Source: Paenibacillus_AQ nitricinens
GTDB lineage: Bacteria; Bacillota; Bacilli; Paenibacillales; Paenibacillaceae
Direction: 5' to 3'
NCBI RefSeq assembly: GCF_052056485.1
Contig: NZ_CP183948.1
Location: 6,262,001-6,326,000 of the forward strand
DNA length: 64,000 nucleotides
Below, in pieces: positions 60,130 through 64,000 of the stretch (position 1 is its first letter; each line of letters opens with the position of its first letter). Under the pieces are notes generated by a model. It searched no databases. It was not told the origin of the DNA and saw nothing but the letters and a program-made list of their open reading frames with translations. A program made the position numbers and the translations under genes.

Positions 60130-62141
60130 GTCGGCGTCTCCTTACTAATAAATCCTTTGCTACGAGCGATTTTGTTCATAGTACGGATCTGAGAGATCGC
60201 TCCGCGCTGAGATCGGGTCCACTGTGGAGAGGCGAATACAACACGCCCAGCAGGATCATCTTTAGATCGCCCGGCACGTCCCGCCATCTGAACCAATGAG
60301 GCTTCGTCAAAAAGATCACTGTCTGCATCCAAAATAAATACATCGCTGCGTGGTACTGTAACTCCACGTTCCAGGATAGTAGTCGTTACTAACAAGGAAA
60401 CAGCGCGGTTACGAAAAGCAATTACTTTTTCTGCCCGGGATGGATCTTTGGAGGAAGTCCCCTCGATAACTACGCCGGGAAAGCTCCGGCGAAGCAGAGC
60501 CAGCAACCCGTCAATATGAGCGATACGAGAAACAAAACAAAAGATTTGCGCCTTGCGCTCGAGCGACTTACGAAGCGTATGTACGAGAGATCTAGGTAAA
60601 TTTCCACGCTTTAGGCATGTATGAACGGATGTCATGGTCAAATGCTGCGGTACAGGCAAGGGATGACCATGGAAGCGAACAGGTACTCTGGCATGTGGAA
60701 GTCTGCCTGAGCGTACCAACCGCTGCATTTCTTGTGGTGGTGTGGCTGATAAGTAGATAAAAGAGCCATCTACCTTACAGGCTTCTTCAGCGGCATAAGC
60801 CAGCATAGGATCATTGTGATAAGGAAATGCGTCCAGCTCGTCTATGATAACGAGATCAAAGGCTCGATGGAAGCGCAGCAGCTGATGGGTGGTCGCGAGC
60901 GTCAAGCGACCACACACCCAGCGTTCTGTGCTGCCGCCGTAAAGCACGGCGATAGTCTCCACCCGGAAAGCTTTGGCGAGCCGCGGAGCGAGCTCAAGTA
61001 CGACGTCGCGTCGCGGCGTCGCTACGAGCGCCCGCCCACCGGCGGCGAGCACGGCCTCTAGGAGCGGGAAGATCATCTCCGTCTTCCCGGCTCCCGTCAC
61101 CGCCCAGAGCAGGAACCGCTCTGGGCACGAATTGGCGGAGCGCTCACGCCGCTCCGCCAGAAAACCCAGCGCAGCGCCAGCGGCTCCCGCCTGCGCTGGG
61201 CTAAGCCCCCACCGGCCTGCGGCCGCGGTGGGGGCAAGGGCGGCCGTGCACCGCACGGCCGGAAGCGCTGCGCTGCGCAGTAGCAGCGCACAAGCCCGGC
61301 TGCGCCCAAGTGCGAGGCAGGCCTCGCAATAGGCGCAGCCCATAAGGCCGCACGCGGCGCATGCCGTGCGGCCGGTGGGGGCGCTGCCGCAGCGCAGGCA
61401 GCGCGAAACGGCGCGGCGGGCGACAGCGCCGCGCCACCACACGTGCGGCAGGCTAGCCGCCGCACGCGCCAGAGCGCCAGCACCCGCAGGGAGCTGGCGG
61501 GCCCACGCCCCAAGCGTAGCCGGGGCGTGACTACCAACGGCGGCGGCAAACGTAAGCCGCCCCTGCAAATGCGCCAGTTGTGCCGCCTGGCGCCAACGAC
61601 CTGTCAGCTCTGGCAATCCTTCTGCCAGCAGCGCTTCTATTTCCGGCTGCAGTAAAGAGCGGCCGGCCACCGCCCACGATAGTTGTTCTGCTTCCGATTC
61701 AAGTAAAGCATAATCGAGATCATTTCCTCCGCAATAATTTCCTCCTTCATTGTTCTTCTTATCCTGTTCAATAAAAATCTTTCTTAGTTCAGAAACCCGC
61801 CATAGCGATACCCCATCATTAGGCCACTCTTCCTTTCCCATTCCTCCCGCTTCCCTTTCCTCCCTCAACTCCGGCTCAAGAACAGTGCTTACGTATTGAC
61901 CCCATTCCTTAGCCCCCCAGTTCCTCATTCCATCTCTTGGTTTAAAATAATCGCGCAGCTTCACCGCCCATCCCAGTGGCAGCGCAGGAGATAATAAAAC
62001 CAGCTTGTCCTCCGTTATTAAGCCCCTACCTTGACTCTCTGATCCAGCCCCAGACCACCACCATACATCTACTGTAAGATCTAAAGAAATCCAAACACTC
62101 CAGATCCCTCTACATTCCAAGACATACACACCCACTCGCAT
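60126..62141 (-). CDS. comFA: Competence DNA helicase/translocase ComFA
   Basis: Cytoplasmic DEAD-box-like ATPase of 671 residues that pulls transforming DNA through ComEC. A variable N-terminus, a zinc finger (about 245-275: CLRCGS, CAACG, CAYCEAC), Walker A AVTGAGKTEM, DELD-type box IIDELDAFPYH, SAT motif YLSATPP and motif VI QMAGRAGRS. RBS AAGGAGGCGG. The part encoding residues about 170-395 (60960-61640) is strikingly GC-rich and Ala/Arg-rich and holds many perfect inverted repeats, unlike the flanks; the frame stays open throughout, so the gene looks functional. Confidence 0.93.
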   Translation of the reverse strand: MRVGVYVLECRGIWSVWISLDLTVDVWWWSGAGSESQGRGLITEDKLVLLSPALPLGWAVKLRDYFKPRDGMRNWGAKEWGQYVSTVLEPELREEREAGGMGKEEWPNDGVSLWRVSELRKIFIEQDKKNNEGGNYCGGNDLDYALLESEAEQLSWAVAGRSLLQPEIEALLAEGLPELTGRWRQAAQLAHLQGRLTFAAAVGSHAPATLGAWARQLPAGAGALARAAASLPHVWWRGAVARRAVSRCLRCGSAPTGRTACAACGLMGCAYCEACLALGRSRACALLLRSAALPAVRCTAALAPTAAAGRWGLSPAQAGAAGAALGFLAERRERSANSCPERFLLWAVTGAGKTEMIFPLLEAVLAAGGRALVATPRRDVVLELAPRLAKAFRVETIAVLYGGSTERWVCGRLTLATTHQLLRFHRAFDLVIIDELDAFPYHNDPMLAYAAEEACKVDGSFIYLSATPPQEMQRLVRSGRLPHARVPVRFHGHPLPVPQHLTMTSVHTCLKRGNLPRSLVHTLRKSLERKAQIFCFVSRIAHIDGLLALLRRSFPGVVIEGTSSKDPSRAEKVIAFRNRAVSLLVTTTILERGVTVPRSDVFILDADSDLFDEASLVQMAGRAGRSKDDPAGRVVFASPQWTRSQRGAISQIRTMNKIARSKGFISKETPT

Positions 62142-62215
62142 AAAAACCGCCTCCTTAACTCTTAACTCTCACCATTAGTCGCTTTTGCCCACTCCACTTT
62201 CCCTGCCTCAAACGC

Positions 62216-62252
62216 AAAAAGCACACTCCCCCATTTCTTGGAGAGTGTGCTT
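62216..62252 (-). terminator. Terminator of the short glycosyltransferase-like gene
   Basis: Stem GCACACTC with GAGTGTGC plus inner CC/GG pairs (62221-62250), followed on the minus strand by TTTTTGCG. Confidence 0.82.
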
Positions 62253-62274
62253 CACCCGTTACTCACATATTCAC

Positions 62275-62721
62275 TTAAAATCTGTCGCGCTTTGATTCGC
62301 ATCCCCTACTTCCTGCCATCCCCATAAAGGGCAACGAAACAGATTGCCCTGACAACCGCAAGTCTACCACAATCCCTTGTTGCTGAAGCTCTTCTTCACT
62401 CATCTGAAAAGTGTACGTAGATGTTGCAAGATCGATAGAGCAGCCACTATCAGCCAGCCTGGAAACAATTCCAAGGGTTCCATCGCTCGAGCCATCATCC
62501 ATGAACGTTACTCGAAATCGTTTTCCGGTTAAAAATGCTTGAAATGTCAGCGCCCGAATGTACCATTCCACAACAGATGCATGATTGCGAGTAATCAAAA
62601 TATAATGAATCCATTTCACGGACTGCGGTGTCTGCCGCACCTTCTGCCGATTATGCAGCATATGAATAATCACTGCAGCGGATACATAAACAGCCGCAAT
62701 CCATATCAACTGGGCTACCAT
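62275..62721 (-). CDS. Short GT-A-fold glycosyltransferase-like membrane protein
   Basis: 148 residues. An N-terminal membrane helix (about 5-22) is followed by a truncated glycosyltransferase-2-like fold: ILITRNHASVVEWYIRAL, then the nucleotide-sugar motif FMDDGSSDGTLGIV. It ends soon after the DDGSSD strand, so the acceptor domain and catalytic base region of a full GT2 (usually over 230 residues) are missing. No remnant of the rest is visible downstream, where a terminator follows, and RBS GAGGAGG is strong, so it appears to be a real short gene and not recent debris. Function unknown. Confidence 0.65.
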   Translation of the reverse strand: MVAQLIWIAAVYVSAAVIIHMLHNRQKVRQTPQSVKWIHYILITRNHASVVEWYIRALTFQAFLTGKRFRVTFMDDGSSDGTLGIVSRLADSGCSIDLATSTYTFQMSEEELQQQGIVVDLRLSGQSVSLPFMGMAGSRGCESKRDRF

Positions 62722-62794
62722 GGAGATGCACCTCCTCTGTATACCAACACTATATGCCGGCTTTAAAAGGTCGGTGACTGCCCAGCGTTCCTAT

Positions 62795-62895
62795 CAAGCA
62801 TATACGCCTTCGGCGTCCTTGGAAGGACGGTAAGCGTTTAAGCGAGAAATATAAGACATAAAGTATGGTGTGAAACTTATACTTTCTTATATTTC
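62795..62895 (-). repeat. Dispersed palindromic repeat, family A, copy 3
   Basis: A 101-bp copy, nearly identical to copy 2 in the AT-rich stem (GAAATATAAG with CTTATATTTC) and in the block AAACGCTTACCGTCC. The GTCCTT/AAGGAC hairpin differs from the other copies but remains paired. It lies 74 nt upstream of the glycosyltransferase-like gene and 64 bp beyond the degU stop. Confidence 0.9.
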
Positions 62896-62958
62896 AGAGG
62901 AACAAGCTGTGCTCTCCTTGATTTCATTCCTATATGTACCGTAAATCTGTAAATTTTT

Positions 62959-63681
62959 TTATAAAGTTACCCAACCATACTTGATCGAGTTGATTACTGC
63001 TTGGGTACGATCATCCACTTCCATTTTTTGCAAAATACTGCTAACATGGTTTTTGACCGTTTTTTCACTAATAAACAAATACTCACCGATCATTTTGTTA
63101 CTCTTACCTTCCGCCATCAACCGCAGTACTTCTGCTTCACGACGTGTTAGAGGATTGTTGTCACCGGCCACAAACTTAACACCGGCTTCCTTCACTACCG
63201 TATCTGCAGCTACGCCAGTCTCATTAAGGTAAGTCATGCGCCGCAATTGATTGATTAGCTTTCCGGTAACCTTTGGATGAATAAAAGCGTGACCCTCACA
63301 GACCGAACGGATCGCATTAATAAGGGACTCGGCCTCCATATCCTTCAATAAGTAACCATTAGCGCCCTTACGAAGGGTTTCAAACACATAACTCTCATCA
63401 TCATGAATCGATAAAATAATTACCTTAACCTCCGGGAACATTTCCCGCAGTTTTTGAGTGGCCTCCACGCCATTCTCAATAGGCATATTAATATCCATTA
63501 GTACGATGTCTGGTTTAGTTCCGTTACAGAACTCTAATACCTGGATACCGTCACCACATTCACCGATGACTTCGATATCCTCCTCCATGTTCAAAATACG
63601 TTTCAGCCCTTCACGAAAAAGCTGATGATCATCCGCCAAAAGAACTTTAATGGGCGTTTTAGTAGAGTTTAAGTTCTCCAT
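62959..63681 (-). CDS. degU: Response regulator DegU
   Basis: NarL-family regulator of 240 residues governing exoenzymes, biofilm, motility and competence. Receiver with DDH, Asp in IVLMDINMP and LLKDME; LuxR-type HTH SNKMIGEYLFISEKTVKNHVSSIL. The end KYGWVTL and the length fit DegU. ATG 63681 is 7 nt after AAGGAG; GTG 63684 is in frame but closer. It directly follows degS. DegU is known to act on competence and flagellar genes in Bacillus, both of which are neighbours here. Confidence 0.95.
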   Translation of the reverse strand: MENLNSTKTPIKVLLADDHQLFREGLKRILNMEEDIEVIGECGDGIQVLEFCNGTKPDIVLMDINMPIENGVEATQKLREMFPEVKVIILSIHDDESYVFETLRKGANGYLLKDMEAESLINAIRSVCEGHAFIHPKVTGKLINQLRRMTYLNETGVAADTVVKEAGVKFVAGDNNPLTRREAEVLRLMAEGKSNKMIGEYLFISEKTVKNHVSSILQKMEVDDRTQAVINSIKYGWVTL

Positions 63682-63685
63682 CACA

Positions 63686-64000
63686 TTACTCCTTCCCTTT
63701 CTCCACGTTCGTCGGAATGTGGATCACGATTGTTGTCCCCTGATTCTCGGCTGATATGATTTCCATTCTGCCTTCAAGCAGCTCTACACGTTCCCGCATA
63801 CCTACTAGCCCGAAGCTTTCACGATTGCCCTGCGGATTTTTTAATTTCTGCACATTAAAACCTAATCCATTATCCTTAATCACAATCTTAATTAACTGCG
63901 CTTGGTAAGTAATCTCTACCAATACGAAACTCGGGTAGGCATGTTTAGCTGCATTAGACAAAGCTTCCTGGACCAATCGGTATACCGCTGCCTCCATGGC
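63686..64000 (-). CDS. degS: Sensor histidine kinase DegS, C-terminal part
   Basis: Partial: the 105 C-terminal residues, the gene continuing beyond the right edge. It covers the HATPase_c domain with N-box (YRLVQEALSNAAKHA), G1 DNGLGFN, and GLVGMRERVELLEG. DegS is a cytoplasmic kinase that phosphorylates DegU. The stop lies 4 bp before the degU start, so the two are coupled. Confidence 0.94.
   Translation of the reverse strand, partial: AMEAAVYRLVQEALSNAAKHAYPSFVLVEITYQAQLIKIVIKDNGLGFNVQKLKNPQGNRESFGLVGMRERVELLEGRMEIISAENQGTTIVIHIPTNVEKGKE

Noticed and set aside
61097..61549. 150-codon and overlapping ORFs within comFA
   Set aside because: Produced by the GC-rich, stop-poor composition; Ala/Arg/Pro-rich shadow translations only.
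1..64000. CRISPR arrays, tRNA/rRNA genes, prophage or IS transposases
   Set aside because: No regularly spaced repeats, no recognisable RNA gene sequences and no integrase, transposase or phage structural proteins were seen. The dispersed repeats have no associated transposase here.

Overview
The window is low-to-medium GC Gram-positive DNA and most probably comes from Paenibacillus or a close relative. Right to left on the minus strand it carries the degS-degU, comFA-comFC, yvyF-flgM-flgN-flgK-flgL-yviE-fliW-csrA-hag-flaG-fliD-fliS-fliT, csp, hpf, secA, prfB, yitT/yvjA and ftsE-ftsX-ctpB-minJ order. This is the Bacillus subtilis chromosomal backbone, with Paenibacillus-style insertions: an arginine operon, a type IV pilus cluster and a Tm-1-like operon. 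No rRNA, tRNA, CRISPR array, phage or IS transposase was recognised. Nearly all genes are on the minus strand.

Layout. 1-2.1 kb: a NarL/DesK-type two-component pair on the plus strand. 2.1-8.1 kb: a cell-envelope and division cluster (ftsE, ftsX, a coiled-coil M23 peptidase, CtpB protease, MinJ-like PDZ membrane protein). 8.3-10.9 kb: VanW-family protein, CBS protein, probable IseA-type hydrolase inhibitor. 11.2-18.9 kb: type IV pilus operon pilB-pilT-pilC-pilA-pilD-pilMN(fused)-pilO. 19.3-26.8 kb: a 1,526-residue secreted protein (DUF5057, choice-of-anchor A and Ig-like domains) facing three pseudopilin-like genes. 27-31.4 kb: an esterase, then a Tm-1-like/PEP-hydrolase-like pair preceded by an AraC regulator whose N-terminal half is a paralogue of one of these enzymes. 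31.5-40.1 kb: argC-J-B-D-F-G-H. 40.2-48.4 kb: YitT, prfB with a programmed +1 frameshift, secA, hpf, an SLH protein, csp. 48.6-59.1 kb: late flagellar genes with three sigma-D promoters and a CsrA target hairpin in the flagellin leader. 59.3-62.1 kb: competence genes. 62.3-64 kb: a short glycosyltransferase-like gene, degU and the 3' end of degS.

The genes form several linked surface programmes: septation and wall remodelling, pili, flagella (FlgM/sigma-D and FliW-CsrA-flagellin homeostasis), competence, and DegSU control of motility or exoprotein states.

The least explained items are two families of dispersed palindromic intergenic repeats. One (about 100 bp, three full copies and one partial) always lies just upstream of a minus-strand gene in the same orientation. 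The other (two copies) has a 15-bp stem in which five base pairs differ between copies by compensatory change. Other items worth follow-up are the enzyme-like sensor/AraC fusion, the PilM-PilN fusion, the giant secreted protein paired with pseudopilins, and a terminator hairpin that contains the sigma-D -10 box of the next gene.
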